Shown here piece after piece: positions 52,923 to 63,362 of a DNA stretch of 64,000 nt. Made by a program: the position numbers and the translations under genes. Origin of the DNA: Bradyrhizobium sp. LLZ17 (GTDB lineage Bacteria; Pseudomonadota; Alphaproteobacteria; Rhizobiales; Xanthobacteraceae); assembly GCF_041200145.1 (NCBI RefSeq), contig NZ_CP165734.1:7607001-7671000 (forward strand), read 5' to 3'. The notes below the pieces were generated by a model, which was given only the letters and a program-made list of their open reading frames with translations, was not told the origin of the DNA and did no database searches. The stretch's first letter is position 1; the number at the start of each line of letters is the position of its first letter.

Positions 52923-55646
52923 GATCCGAACTTATCGTGCAGGGCCGGAAACAACCGATCCGGCTTGAAGGGCGGTGCGGTGAAGCGGATGCCGGTGGCA
53001 TCGGCAATCGCGTTGGCGAGCGCGGCGGCGACCGGATTGTACGGGCTCTCGCTCATCGACTTCGCGCCGAGCGGCCCGATCGTGTCTGATGTTTCGGCGA
53101 AGAACACTTCGGTGCGCGGCACGTCTGCGTACGACGGCAGGTGGTAGTCGCGGAATTTCGGGTTGGTGACGCGGCCGGTCGCGTCGATCACCATCTCCTC
53201 GTAGAGCGCCGCGCCAAGCGCCTGCGCCACGCCGCCTTCGACCTGGCCGCGGCACTGCATGGGATTGGCGACGACGCCTGCATCAGCGGCCTGCACGCTC
53301 CTGGAGAATCTTGATCTCGCCGGTGGCTTTGTTCACCGCGACGCGAAAGCCCTGGACGTTGAAGCCGACCGATCGCGGCGTTCCGCTGGAGTTGCCGCTG
53401 ACTGCGAGCGGTTGGCCCTGCTCGCGCGCGAGCTTTGCCAATTCCGCGAACGGCATCCGCCGCACGCCGCTCACCACCGAGTCGCCATCAAGCACGCAGG
53501 TTTCCACATCGCACAGCCAGGCGCCGGCGGCGCTGGTCCGCAATTTGGTCGCAAGCTGCATGGCCGCTTCGTGCGTCGCCTTGCCGGCAACGAAAGTGCC
53601 CGCGCTGCCATAGGCGCCGGTATCGTGGCCACCATGGGCGGTGTCGGATTGGCGCAGGCGGATTCTGTCAACCGTGGTTGCCAACGTCGTCGCCGCGATC
53701 TGCCGGTGCACGGTGCTGGTGCCGTTGCCGAACTCCGCGGTGCCGACGGTGAGGTCGAAGCCGCCATCGTCGCGCAACGCGATCGTCGCATCGGCGAAAT
53801 GGCCGGCCGGCGGCACCGTATCGATCATGGTCAGCGCCACGCCCTCGCCGATCAGCCACTCCGGCGACAGGGCTGGCTGCGGCGCGTCGGCCTGCATCGC
53901 GCGCTCGACCAGGTCGAGGCACTGGTCGAGGCCGTAGGAGCCATAAAGCACGTCGTGATATTCGGACGGCGGCGGCGCCAGCATGGGATCCCCGGGCTTG
54001 ACGATGTTGCGGCGACGGATGTCGTAGGGGCTGATGCCAAGCTGCTTCGCCAATTCGTCGATCGCGGCCTCCACTGCGATCAGGGTCTGCGGCAGACCGT
54101 AGCCGCGAAACGCGCCCGCGGGCACCGTGTTGGTGTAGACCGCGACGCCATCCACCTTCTTGTTCGGGCAATTATAGACGCTGATGGACTCAGACAACGC
54201 GTGGAACATCACGGAGCCGGCGTGATTGCCATAGGCGCCGGTGTTGGAGAGCACGTCGAGCTGCAGCGCGGTGAGCTTGCCGTCCGCATCGGCGCCGGCC
54301 TTGATGTGGAGCCGCATCGGGTGCCGCGTCGAGGTCGCGATGAACTGCTCCTCGCGCGTGAACTCCAGCTTGACCGGGCGCCCGGTCTTGAGTGCAGCGA
54401 GTGTCAGGATGTCTTCGACGAACATCTCCTGCTTGCCGCCGAAGCCGCCGCCGACGCGCTCGCAGAACACGCGGACCTTGTCCATGGGAAGCGCGAAAAT
54501 GTTCGACAGCGCGCGCCGGGTCAGGAACGGCACCTGCGTGGAGCAGCGGACATTGAGCACGCCAGTATCATCGAGCCAGGCCAGGCCGCCATGGGTCTCC
54601 AGCGCGGCGTGCTGCACGCGATGGCTGTGGAAGATGCCCTTAAAGGTGACAGCGGATGTGGCGAGCGCGGCCGCGACATCGCCGAACTCCCCGTGAGTCT
54701 CCGCGACGAGGTTACGCCGGGCGTCGGCGACGCGATTCTCGGTGGTCCGGTCGGGATGAATGATGGGCGCACCCGGCGCCATCGCCTGCTCGGGATCGAC
54801 CAGAGCGGGCAGGACCTCGTACTCGACTTTTAGCCGCCGGCACGCCTCCTCGGCGGCGCATTCGCTCTCGGCGACGACAGCCGCGACCTTTTGACCGATG
54901 AAGCGGACCACGTCGTCGAGGACGCGGGTGTCTTCCGGGTCCATCCAGTCCTTCTCATGCCGCGCGGTCGAGAACAGCATCGACGGTGCGTCCTCATGCG
55001 TCAGCACCGCGTGCACGCCGGGAACGGCCAGCGCCGCCGACTTGTCGATCCCGACAACTTTCGCGTGGGCGTGCGGTGAGCGGAGCAGCTTGATGTGCAG
55101 CAGACCGTCCATTGCGGTGTCGAACGTGTACTGCGCCTTGCCGCGCACGATGTCGGGGCCTGCGGGTGCCGGCAAACTGCGGCCGAACGCTGCGCCGGCC
55201 TCGACGCTCTCCTCGACATTGGTCTTGCCGAGGATCGCGTCCTCGATCGAACGATAGCCGGTGCAGCGGCAGATGTTGCCCTTCAGCGCTCCGCCAAGAT
55301 CGGTGCGTTGCGCCTGGTTGAGCGAGGCCGAGGTGAGGATCATGCCTGCAGTACAGAAGCCGCACTGAAAGCCCTGCGCGTCGAGGAAGGCCTGCTGCAT
55401 TGGATGCGCGCCGCTATCTCCGCCAAGTCCTTCGATCGTGGTGACCGTGCGGCCTTCGGCGCGGAAGGCTGGGATGAGGCAGCTGTGCACGGGCTCGCCG
55501 TCGAGCAGCACGGTACAGGCGCCGCAATCCCCGGCGTCGCAGCCCTTCTTCACGCCGAAATGGCCGAGTTCGCGCAGGAACGTACGCAGGCACTGGCCCG
55601 CGCGCGGCTCTTGCCAAAACCGCTTGCCGTTGATCTCGAAGCTCAT
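52919..55646 (-). CDS. Xanthine dehydrogenase, fused 2Fe-2S and molybdopterin subunit (frameshifted)
   Basis: This oxidoreductase of about 908 residues is like E. coli XdhD. The N-terminal part has two iron-sulfur clusters (GCDAGDCGACTVLLDGEPVHSC; QCGFCTAGM...CRCTGYRSIE). The rest binds molybdopterin (GIFHSHRVQHAALETHG; ERVGGGFGGKQEM; PAGAFRGYGLPQ; GTAEFGNGTSTVHRQIA). Near the C-terminus the frame breaks at 53300-53301, with one base too many; KILQ should continue SVQAADAGVVANPMQCRGQV, then GLGAKSMSESPYNP-type sequence to 52919. It oxidises hypoxanthine or xanthine to urate, or similar purines. The start overlaps the FAD subunit's stop. Confidence 0.88.
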
Positions 55647-56470
55647 GGCTGAACAATCCCCAGCAATTCGCCGCGGATCTCCTCGGCGAGCCGCTGCGTC
55701 ATGTGCTTGCGCCAGAGCGGCTTGCCGTGAATGTCGGTGTGATACAGATCGTCCGTGATCTGCTCCGAGAGCGCGGCGCGAAGCGCGCTCGCATCGGGCG
55801 GCTCGGGAAACGACAGTTGGATCGGGCGCACCGTCGATGCGGTGATTGTCAGCGTCTGCGCGCCGGCGGCATCGAGGCTGCCGATCAGAAGCGCCGCAGA
55901 GCGGCCGACCGGCGTGAGCGAGATCTGGCGAAACGCCGAGCGTCGCCTCAGTGCTGAAACTGGAATATCGATCTGCCGCAACAGGTCGCCGGACATCAGT
56001 CGGTTTCGCTGGTTACCGGTGACGAAGTCGACGACGGAAATCTTCTGTTCGCCGCCGCTGGCCTTCCAGATGGTGCAGACGCCGTCGAGCGCGGACATCA
56101 GCGAGATCATCGGTCCCGCGGGCAGCGACATGCAGAGATTGCCGCCAACGGTCGCCGTCTTCCAGATCTTGAAGGAGGCGAGGAAGGCGCGGCAGCACTG
56201 GCTGATCAGTGGTGCCGCGAGCCAGTCGGCCGGGCAGGCCAGCGCATCAAGTTGAGAAATCGTGCAGGTGGCGGCGATGGTGAGGTGGTTTTCCGTCATC
56301 GTTAACGCCGGCCATTTCAGATCGGTAAGATCGATGAGCCGTGTCAGGTGGACTTGTGGCTCCGAGAACAGCCAGGTGCCGCCCGCGAGCCAAGCATCGC
56401 CTGGCGTCCAAACGGGCAGCTGCGCACGCGTTTGCGGATGGGCGACTGCTGTGATGGTATTCAAGTCCAT
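55643..56470 (-). CDS. Xanthine dehydrogenase FAD-binding subunit
   Basis: This protein of 275 residues carries FAD between the iron-sulfur clusters and NAD or another acceptor. The FAD loop is LAGGTWLFSEPQ near residue 30 and the second site CRAFLASFKIWKTATVGGNLCMSLPAGPMI near 100-125. The start at 56470 is chosen as it directly precedes the domain (MDLNTITAVAHPQTRAQLPV); an open frame continues upstream without homology. It is upstream of, and overlaps by four bases, the fused large subunit, so both are made from one transcript. Confidence 0.85.
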   Translation of the reverse strand: MDLNTITAVAHPQTRAQLPVWTPGDAWLAGGTWLFSEPQVHLTRLIDLTDLKWPALTMTENHLTIAATCTISQLDALACPADWLAAPLISQCCRAFLASFKIWKTATVGGNLCMSLPAGPMISLMSALDGVCTIWKASGGEQKISVVDFVTGNQRNRLMSGDLLRQIDIPVSALRRRSAFRQISLTPVGRSAALLIGSLDAAGAQTLTITASTVRPIQLSFPEPPDASALRAALSEQITDDLYHTDIHGKPLWRKHMTQRLAEEIRGELLGIVQP

Positions 56471-56620
56471 GGCTGCGCCAACGCTTCCACCAAGTGATTT
56501 GCTTACGGAAAGTCTTGCAAGACCAGCGCCAAGTGGCAACAACAAGTCGTAACGATATCGCTCTCGGGCTGGCCTCCGCCTTGCAGGCCTGTCGTCAGCG
56601 ATGTGGGGAGAAGCAGGATC

Positions 56621-57970
56621 ATGAGCGACGCAAAGCCGATCTGGATCAGGGATCCGCTCGCCATCCTCGCCAGCGGCGCCGAGCGCGGGGTCGTGGCGAA
56701 AGACGGCCGGATCATCGAGCTTGTTCCGGCCGGCGGAGCGCCCGCGACTGCGGATGCGGCCGTGTTCGATGCGAGCGAGCATGTCGTGCTGCCGGGCCTC
56801 ATCAACACGCATCATCATTTCTACCAGACGCTGACGCGCGCGCTGCCGGCGGCGATGGACCGCGAGCTGTTTCCATGGCTTCAGGCGCTCTATCCGGTGT
56901 GGGCGAGGATGACGCCGGAATCACTGGAGCTCGGCGTCACCGTGGCGATGTCCGAGCTGCTGCTCTCGGGCTGCACCACGACGACGGATCACCACTATGT
57001 ATTTCCGGCAGGGCTTGAGCAGTCCGTCGATATCGAAGTCGGGGTCGCGAAACGGCTCGGCATGCGCGTGCTGCTGACGCGCGGCTCGATGAACCTGTCG
57101 CAGCGTGATGGCGGCCTGCCGCCGGATAGCGTCGTGCAGGACGAGGATACCATTCTCGCCGACAGCACGCGGGTGGTCGCAAAGCACCATCAGCGCGGAG
57201 CGGACGCGATGGTGCAGATCGCTCTCGCACCTTGCTCGCCCTTTTCGGTGACGACATCGCTGATGCGCGCCACCGCCGATCTCGCCGACAAGCTCGACGT
57301 GCGCCTGCATACCCATCTCGCCGAGACCGAAGACGAGAACAGGTTCTGCCAGCAGATGTACGGCTGCCGCCCGCTCGACTATCTTGAGCAATGCGGCTGG
57401 CTCAATGACCGCACCTGGCTTGCCCACGGAATCTTCTTCAATGCCGACGAGATGAAACGGCTCGGAAAAGCCAAGACCACCATCAGCCATTGCGCCTGTA
57501 GCAACCAGCTGCTGGCCTCCGGCTGCTGCCCGGTGTGCGACATGGAAGACGCCGGCGTCGGCATCGGTATCGGCGTGGACGGCTCGGCGTCGAACGACGG
57601 ATCGAACCTGATGCAGGAGGTTCGCTCTGCCTTCCTGCTGCAGCGGGCGCGCTACGGGGTGAGGAAGGTCAGCCACAAGGACGCATTGCGCTGGGCCACC
57701 AAGGGGTCGGCAGCGTGCGTAGGTCGGCCGGAGCTTGGGGAGATCGCCGTCGGCAAGGCTGCCGACCTTGCGCTGTTCAAGCTGGACGAGCTGCGCTTCT
57801 CAGGCCACGGCGATCCGCTGGCCGCGCTGGTGCTGTGCGGGGCGCATCAGGCCGACCGGGTGATGGTGGCGGGAAGATGGGCCGTTATCGACGGCGCCGT
57901 TCCGGGGCTGGACGTGGCGGATCTCGTCCGTCGCCACAGTTCCGCGGCGCGAGCGATGCAGGCCGGATAG
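56621..57970 (+). CDS. 8-oxoguanine-type deaminase (amidohydrolase)
   Basis: This zinc-dependent amidohydrolase of 449 residues starts at 56621 behind AGCAGGATC. The metal site is NTHHHF near residue 66, then TTTTDHHYVFP, HTHLAETEDE, WLAHGIFF and VDGSASNDGSNLMQEV, the last typical of the 8-oxoguanine deaminase/atrazine-chlorohydrolase group. The SHCACSNQLLASG motif takes the place of the SHCPxSN of hydroxyatrazine hydrolases. It would turn 8-oxoguanine into urate or act on a related purine, feeding the neighbouring catabolic genes. It is divergent from the FAD subunit and convergent with the purine importer. Confidence 0.87.
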   Translation: MSDAKPIWIRDPLAILASGAERGVVAKDGRIIELVPAGGAPATADAAVFDASEHVVLPGLINTHHHFYQTLTRALPAAMDRELFPWLQALYPVWARMTPESLELGVTVAMSELLLSGCTTTTDHHYVFPAGLEQSVDIEVGVAKRLGMRVLLTRGSMNLSQRDGGLPPDSVVQDEDTILADSTRVVAKHHQRGADAMVQIALAPCSPFSVTTSLMRATADLADKLDVRLHTHLAETEDENRFCQQMYGCRPLDYLEQCGWLNDRTWLAHGIFFNADEMKRLGKAKTTISHCACSNQLLASGCCPVCDMEDAGVGIGIGVDGSASNDGSNLMQEVRSAFLLQRARYGVRKVSHKDALRWATKGSAACVGRPELGEIAVGKAADLALFKLDELRFSGHGDPLAALVLCGAHQADRVMVAGRWAVIDGAVPGLDVADLVRRHSSAARAMQAG

Positions 57971-57984
57971 CACCGGAACAAAAA

Positions 57985-58027
57985 GAGGGGGCGACCACAA
58001 GTGCCGGGTGCTTCTGGCCACCCCCTC
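57985..58027. terminator. Possible bidirectional terminator hairpin
   Basis: GAGGGGGCGACCA (57985-57997) pairs with TGGCCACCCCCTC (58015-58027) with two mismatches around a 17-base loop, between the convergent deaminase and binding-protein genes. An A-rich run precedes the left arm, giving a T-tract for the minus strand. Confidence 0.45.
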
Positions 58028-58076
58028 CGAACCTCCTCCGGGAGGAGCAGGTCGTCAAATCAATGCAAGAAGCGTG

Positions 58077-59153
58077 CTACTTGCCTGGCAGCTTGTCGTC
58101 GATGCCCTTGACGTAGAAATTCATGCCGAGGATCTGGCCGTCAGCGAGATTGGCGCCGCCCTTGCACTCGATCTCCTTGCCGTCCTGCCCAATGACCGGG
58201 CACTTGAACGGATGCAGCTTGCCGGCGGCGATCGCGGCCTGGGCATCCTCGGCGATCTTCTTCACGTCATCAGGCATGTTGGTGTAGGGCGCCATCGCGA
58301 ACATGTGGCTGTCGAGACCACCCCAGGTGTCCTCCGATTTCCAGCTGCCATCGAGTTCCGCCTTCACGCGGGCGATGTAGTAGGGCGCCCAGGTGTCGAG
58401 GATCGAGGTCAGCTGCGTCTTGGGCCCGAACTTGATCATCTCGGAATCCTGGCCGAAGGCGAGCTTGCCGCGTTCGCTGGCGATCTGCATCGCCGCGGGC
58501 GAATCGGTGTGCTGCATGATGATGTCGGCGCCCTGGTCGATCAGCGCCTTGGCGGCGTCGGCTTCCTTGCCCGGGTCGAACCAGGTGTTGGCCCAGATGA
58601 TCTTGACCTTGATGTTCGGGTTGATGGTCTGCGCCGCAAGGATCGTCGCGTTGATGCCGGAGACAACCTCGGGGATTGGGAACGAGCCGATATAGCCGAG
58701 CACGCCGGACTTCGACATCTTGGCCGCGATCAGGCCCTGGATGTAGCGGCCCTGATACCATTTGGCCGAATAGGTCGACATGTTCTTGTCGCGCTTGTAG
58801 CCTGTGGAATGCTCGAAATGCACATTCGGATACTTCTTCGCGACCTTCAGTGTCGGATCCATGTAACCGAATGAAGTGGTGAAGATCAGCTTGTTGCCGG
58901 CGCGCACGAGCTGCTCGATGGCGCGCTCGGCGTCCGGACCTTCGGGAACGTTCTCGAGATAAGTCGTCTCGATCTTGTCGCCGAGCTCCTTCACCAGCGC
59001 TTGGCGGGCGAGCTCATGCTGATAGGTCCAGCCGAGATCGCCGACCGGGCCGAGGTAAATAAAGCCCACCTTCAACTTGTCGTCGGCAGAGGCTGCACTG
59101 ACGCTCCCGGCAAGCAAGAGTCCGGCAGCCAGCGCAAGAAGTGATTTCCTCAT
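58077..59153 (-). CDS. BMP family periplasmic binding protein (purine/nucleoside uptake)
   Basis: This binding protein of 358 residues is of the Med/BMP type. The start at 59153 is seven bases after GGAG and gives a signal peptide (RKSLLALAAGLLLAGSVSAA). Family marks are KVGFIYLGPVGDLGWTYQHE, FTTSFGYMDPTLKVAKKYPN, KMSKSGVLGYIGSFPIPEVV and DQGADIIMQHTDSPAAMQ. Relatives bind purine nucleosides, xanthine or guanine. It is encoded downstream of the permeases and ATPase of the same transporter, in reverse gene order to many operons, and converges on the deaminase gene. Confidence 0.88.
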   Translation of the reverse strand: MRKSLLALAAGLLLAGSVSAASADDKLKVGFIYLGPVGDLGWTYQHELARQALVKELGDKIETTYLENVPEGPDAERAIEQLVRAGNKLIFTTSFGYMDPTLKVAKKYPNVHFEHSTGYKRDKNMSTYSAKWYQGRYIQGLIAAKMSKSGVLGYIGSFPIPEVVSGINATILAAQTINPNIKVKIIWANTWFDPGKEADAAKALIDQGADIIMQHTDSPAAMQIASERGKLAFGQDSEMIKFGPKTQLTSILDTWAPYYIARVKAELDGSWKSEDTWGGLDSHMFAMAPYTNMPDDVKKIAEDAQAAIAAGKLHPFKCPVIGQDGKEIECKGGANLADGQILGMNFYVKGIDDKLPGK

Positions 59154-59230
59154 CATCAATCTCCAAACAGTCGGGGAAACTACGATCCGCAACACGCGCG
59201 CCCCATCGCACATGCCGCGGAATGAAAACC

Positions 59231-60147
59231 CTAGCGGTCGGGTACGAATACGGTGCCGAGCGCGGCCGGCGCGGTCGAGCCGCCGGTGCGCGCGCGGGAG
59301 AGCAGGACCAGGACGATCACGGTCGCAAGATAAGGCAGCGCCGACATGAACTGCGAGGGAATACCGACGCCCCAGCCCTGCGCGTGCAGTTGCAGGATCG
59401 TCACCGCGCCGAACAGGTAAGCGCCGACGACGAGCCGGCCCGGCCGCCAGGACGCGAACACCACCAGCGCCAGCGCGATCCAGCCGCGGCCCGCGGTCAT
59501 GCCGGGAATGAAGAAGGGCGTATAGGCGAGCGGCAGGTAAGCGCCGGCAAGCCCAGCGCAGGCGCCGCCGAACATCACGGCGAAGGTGCGGATGCGCAGC
59601 ACGGGATAGCCGAGCGCATGTGCGGAGATGTGGTTGTCGCCGCAGCGCGCAGGATCAATCCCGCCCGCGTGCGGTACAGGAACCACCAGACGGCCACGAT
59701 CAGTGCGATGGAGAAATAGACGAAAGCGTCCTCGCCGAACAGCACGCGGCCGATCAGCGGGATATCGGTGAGACCCGGAATGTAAAGATGCACAGCCGGC
59801 GCGATGCGTTCGCCGACGAAGCCCGCGCCGATCAGGCCGGACAGTCCGATCCCGAGAATGGTCAGCGCCAAGCCCGTCGCGACCTGGTTGACGGCAAGCC
59901 CGAGCGCCATCAGTGCGAAGATCAGCGACATCAGCATTCCGGCGACCATGCCAAAGAGTGCGCCGATGAAGATCGAGCCGGTCAGCCACGCGCCGCCAAA
60001 ACCGCAGGCCGCGCCGACGATCATCATGCCCTCGACGCCGAGGTTGAGCACGCCGGAGCGCTCGGTCACGAGCTCGCCGCTCGCTGCGATCAGGAGCGGT
60101 GTCGATGCGGCGAGCACCGCTAGGATGATGGCTTCAACCAGCTCCAC
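59231..60147 (-). CDS. ABC transporter permease, BMP-type (frameshifted)
   Basis: This inner-membrane permease has about 305 residues. The first part begins MELVEAIILAVLAASTPLLI and includes TERSGVLNLGVEGMMIVGAA, the conserved BPD_transp_2 stretch. It breaks at 59640-59641, where one G is missing: RAAG should continue DNHISAHALGYPVLRIRTFA, which is found in the next frame and runs through AGLAGAYLPLAYTPFFIPGM to 59231. The two halves together give a normal permease. It overlaps the other permease by 14 bases and follows it in the operon. Confidence 0.85.
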
Positions 60148-61225
60148 GGGTCACCTGACGGCTCGGGAAAACCAGCTTGAAGCGGTAGAGGATGAGGGAG
60201 TCGCAGGCGAGCACGTAGAACAGCAGGATGCCCTGAAAAACCTTGGTGACATCCAACGGGATCTTCATTGCGATCTGCGCCTGCTCGCCGCCGATAAAGG
60301 TCAATGCGAGAAAAAGGCCTGCAATTAATATTCCAAGCGGGTTCAGCCGGCCGAGGAAGGCGACGATGATCGCGGTAAAACCGTAGCCCGGTGAGATGCC
60401 GGGCTGGAGATGCCCGACGGGACCTGCGACCTCGATGATGCCGGCGAGGCCCGCCAGCGCGCCGGAGACCGCGAAGGTGAGGATGATCAGCTGGTTGGCG
60501 TTGAAGCCGCCAAACCGTGCCGCACGCGGCGCGGCACCGACCACGCGGATCTCGAAACCCTTGATGGTCCGTCCAAGCAATATGGCTGCAGCCGCGACAA
60601 CCAGCAGCGCGATGATGGAGCCGAGATGCAGCCGGCCGCCTTCGATCAGGAGCGGGACAGTGGCGACCGGATCGAACTCGGCCGTGGTAGGGAAGTTGAA
60701 GCCTTGCGGATCGCGCCAGGGGCCGCGCACCAGGTAGTCCAGAAAGAGATCCGCGACATAGACCAGCATTAGGCTGGTTAGGATTTCACTGGCGCCGAAC
60801 TTCACCTTGCAGATCGCCGGGATCAGCGCATAGAGCGCGCCCCCGGCTGCAGCGAGCACGAACATCGCCGGCAGCACCCAGACACCGGCGTCGGTGCCTT
60901 GCGTCTTCACCGCGATCCAGCTTCCGGCGACGGCGCCGATCAGGAATTGCCCCTCGGCGCCGATGTTCCAGGCATTGGCGAGATAGCAGAGCGACAGGCC
61001 GATCGCGATCATCACCAGCGGCGTCGCCTTCACCGCGATCTCCTGGAGCGAATAGCTGTCCGTGAGCGGTGCGATAAAATAGGCTTGCAGCGCGAGGAGC
61101 GGGTTCTTGCCGAGGATCGCGAACAAGACGGTCATAGTGACGATCGTCAAGCCGATCGCGATCAGTGGTGAGACCAGTGCGATCGTGTTGGAACGCTCGG
61201 CGCGCTTCTCAAGCACCAACTGCAT
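60134..61225 (-). CDS. ABC transporter permease, BMP-type
   Basis: This protein of 363 residues has about nine membrane segments, for the partner position in the purine importer. The start at 61225 is behind GGAGGCCGCGC, preferred over 61258. It contains ANAWNIGAEGQFLIGAVAGS, KVKFGASEILTSLMLVYVAD and LAGLAGIIEVAGPVGHLQPG, typical of RbsC-like permeases of the nucleoside class (BPD_transp_2). It overlaps the ATPase stop by 17 bases and the next permease by 14 bases. Confidence 0.87.
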   Translation of the reverse strand: MQLVLEKRAERSNTIALVSPLIAIGLTIVTMTVLFAILGKNPLLALQAYFIAPLTDSYSLQEIAVKATPLVMIAIGLSLCYLANAWNIGAEGQFLIGAVAGSWIAVKTQGTDAGVWVLPAMFVLAAAGGALYALIPAICKVKFGASEILTSLMLVYVADLFLDYLVRGPWRDPQGFNFPTTAEFDPVATVPLLIEGGRLHLGSIIALLVVAAAAILLGRTIKGFEIRVVGAAPRAARFGGFNANQLIILTFAVSGALAGLAGIIEVAGPVGHLQPGISPGYGFTAIIVAFLGRLNPLGILIAGLFLALTFIGGEQAQIAMKIPLDVTKVFQGILLFYVLACDSLILYRFKLVFPSRQVTRGAG

Positions 61226-62798
61226 GCGCGGCCTCCTTCGGCTCGATGCTGCTGCCACCCATCAACAGGCCGAGTTTTTCGCGTGTTGCGTCGCGCGTGG
61301 CGAGCGGCTCCGACAAATGGCCGTGGAACATCACGGCGATACGATCGGCGATTTCGGCGAGCTCGTCGAGATCCTGGCTGGTGACGAGCACGGCCGCACC
61401 GGCGGTTGCCAGATCGAGCAGCGCCTGGCGGATCACCGCGGCGGCACCGGCGTCGACGCCCCAGGTCGGCTGGCTCACCACCAGCACCGCCGGATTGCGC
61501 AAGATCTCGCGGCCGACAATGAATTTTTGCAGATTGCCGCCGGAGAGGCTGGCGGCTTCCGGGTCGCGTTTCGCTTTGCGGACGTCAAAGGTTTCGGTGG
61601 CACGGTCGACCGTCTTGAGCGTGGCGGCGGTGTCGATGAAGCCGCGATGGACCATGCCGCTCGCCGCATGCCCGGTGAGTAGCGCGTTCTCCGAGAGCTT
61701 CATCCGCGGCGCGGTGCCGTGCCCGAGCCGCTCCTCGGGCACGAAGGCCGCGCCGAGCTTGCGCCGCTTGGTGATCGAAAGCTGGCCGGCGGCGATGCCC
61801 TCGATCACCACCGTGCCGGGGTCTTTCGACAGGCGCTCGCCGGACAGCGCGGCGAACAACTCGTCCTGGCCGTTCCCTGCCACGCCGGCGATGCCGAGGA
61901 TTTCGCCGCCCTTGAGCTCGAACGAGATGTGCTCGAGCCGTACGCCGTGGGCCTCGTCCGGCGCGAGTGAGAGATCGTTCACGACCAGCCGTGGTATCGT
62001 GGTCTGCCGGCCAGCTGCAGCTTTCACTTCCTTGATCTCGCCGCCGACCATCATGCGCGCGAGCGAGGCCGCGGTCTCGAGCCGCGGGTTGCAGGTCTGG
62101 ATTTTCTTGCCACCGCGCAAGATCGTGGCGGTGTCGCAGAGCCGCTTCACCTCCTCGAGCTTGTGGCTGATGTAGAGGATGGCGCGGCCTTCGGCCTTGA
62201 GCCGTTCCAGGACGACAAACAGTTGGTCGGCTTCCTGCGGCGTCAGCACCGCGGTGGGCTCGTCCAGGATCAGGAATTTCGGATCCTGCATCAGCGCGCG
62301 CACGATCTCGATGCGCTGGCGCTCGCCGACGGATAATTGCCAGACCTCGCGCCTGGGATCGAGCGGCAGGCCATAGGTCTTCGACACCTGCTCCAGCCGC
62401 GCCGACATGTCCTTAAAGGATTCCCTTCCATCGAGGCCAAGTGCGACGTTCTCGGCGACGGTGAGGTTGTCGAACAGCGAAAAGTGCTGGAACACCATGG
62501 CGATGCCGCGGCTGCGCGCTTCCGAGGGACCAGACAGCACGATCGGTTCGCCTTGCCAGCAGATCTCGCCGGCACTGGGCTGGATCAGCCCGTAGATTGC
62601 CTTGACCAGCGTCGACTTGCCGGCGCCGTTCTCACCGAGCAGCGCGTGGATTTCCGTCGGCCAGATGTCGAGGTCAATGGAATCGTTGGCGAGGAAATCC
62701 CCATAGCCTTTGGTGAGCCCGATCGCTCTCAGCAGCGGGGACTCGCCGGAATGCAGGCCGTTAGCCGTCGGATCTAACATTCGCTGATACGCTTGCAT
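61209..62798 (-). CDS. ABC transporter tandem ATPase, BMP/nucleoside uptake
   Basis: This protein of 529 residues holds two ATPase domains. The first has Walker A GENGAGKSTLVKAIYG, VFQHFSLFDNLTVAENVALG, signature LSVGERQRIEIVRAL and Walker B FLILDEPTAVL. The second has a degenerate Walker A (AGVAGNGQDELFAALSG), the signature ASLSGGNLQKFIVGRE and VVSQPTWGVDAGAA. This is the layout of sugar/nucleoside importers (NupA/YufO-like). The second Walker A lacks the Lys, usual for these. It is the first gene of the leftward operon that ends with the binding protein. Confidence 0.88.
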   Translation of the reverse strand: MQAYQRMLDPTANGLHSGESPLLRAIGLTKGYGDFLANDSIDLDIWPTEIHALLGENGAGKSTLVKAIYGLIQPSAGEICWQGEPIVLSGPSEARSRGIAMVFQHFSLFDNLTVAENVALGLDGRESFKDMSARLEQVSKTYGLPLDPRREVWQLSVGERQRIEIVRALMQDPKFLILDEPTAVLTPQEADQLFVVLERLKAEGRAILYISHKLEEVKRLCDTATILRGGKKIQTCNPRLETAASLARMMVGGEIKEVKAAAGRQTTIPRLVVNDLSLAPDEAHGVRLEHISFELKGGEILGIAGVAGNGQDELFAALSGERLSKDPGTVVIEGIAAGQLSITKRRKLGAAFVPEERLGHGTAPRMKLSENALLTGHAASGMVHRGFIDTAATLKTVDRATETFDVRKAKRDPEAASLSGGNLQKFIVGREILRNPAVLVVSQPTWGVDAGAAAVIRQALLDLATAGAAVLVTSQDLDELAEIADRIAVMFHGHLSEPLATRDATREKLGLLMGGSSIEPKEAAHAVGA

Positions 62799-63362
62799 GC
62801 GATGAAGTGCCTCAATACTGGGCTAGTTTGAACCGCCGCGTAAGGTGTGAAAAAACGTCATCCCTTGCTCAACGCTTCGGCAGGCGACGGGCGTCGCGAG
62901 TCGCGGCTCCCGCCGCGCGACGATCGCCTCCAATCGCGCCTCGGATAGCGGACGCGGCCGCGTCCTGCGAGCAACGGTTGTTGCCAATTTGTGACGGTTC
63001 GAACCAAATCGGAACCCGCTATGCAGGGTTGACGCGAAGTTGAGCATTGTCGTGTCGCCACACGTATGCATTGCCGCGGAGCAATGATGAACGTGTTCGC
63101 GGCCCCATGTCCACGCTTCGCGCAGGACGCAAAAGCCGAGCAGAATCAAACGGGAATATTTGGCAATCGCGGGGAATTGTCGTGCCGCTTACAGGGAAGT
63201 GCGAGGCGCACAAGCCTCGAGAATCCATCGTGAAATGCCACTCGCTGCCGAAACAAGCGGCATGCCTTGGAACAAGTTGAGGCTTCTCACTCCGGGAGAT
63301 CGGCGCAAGTGTCGCATCCAGGGACGTTCATTTTTACGTGTCCAAATTTGGGGGTATTCAGG
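62799..63362 (+). other. Intergenic stretch of 564 bases, divergent promoters
   Basis: I see no supported gene here. It lies between the divergent purine importer operon and an outer-membrane protein gene, so it should carry both promoters. I could not pick out convincing -35/-10 boxes or an operator by eye. The last 100 bases are less GC-rich than the flanks. Confidence 0.45.
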
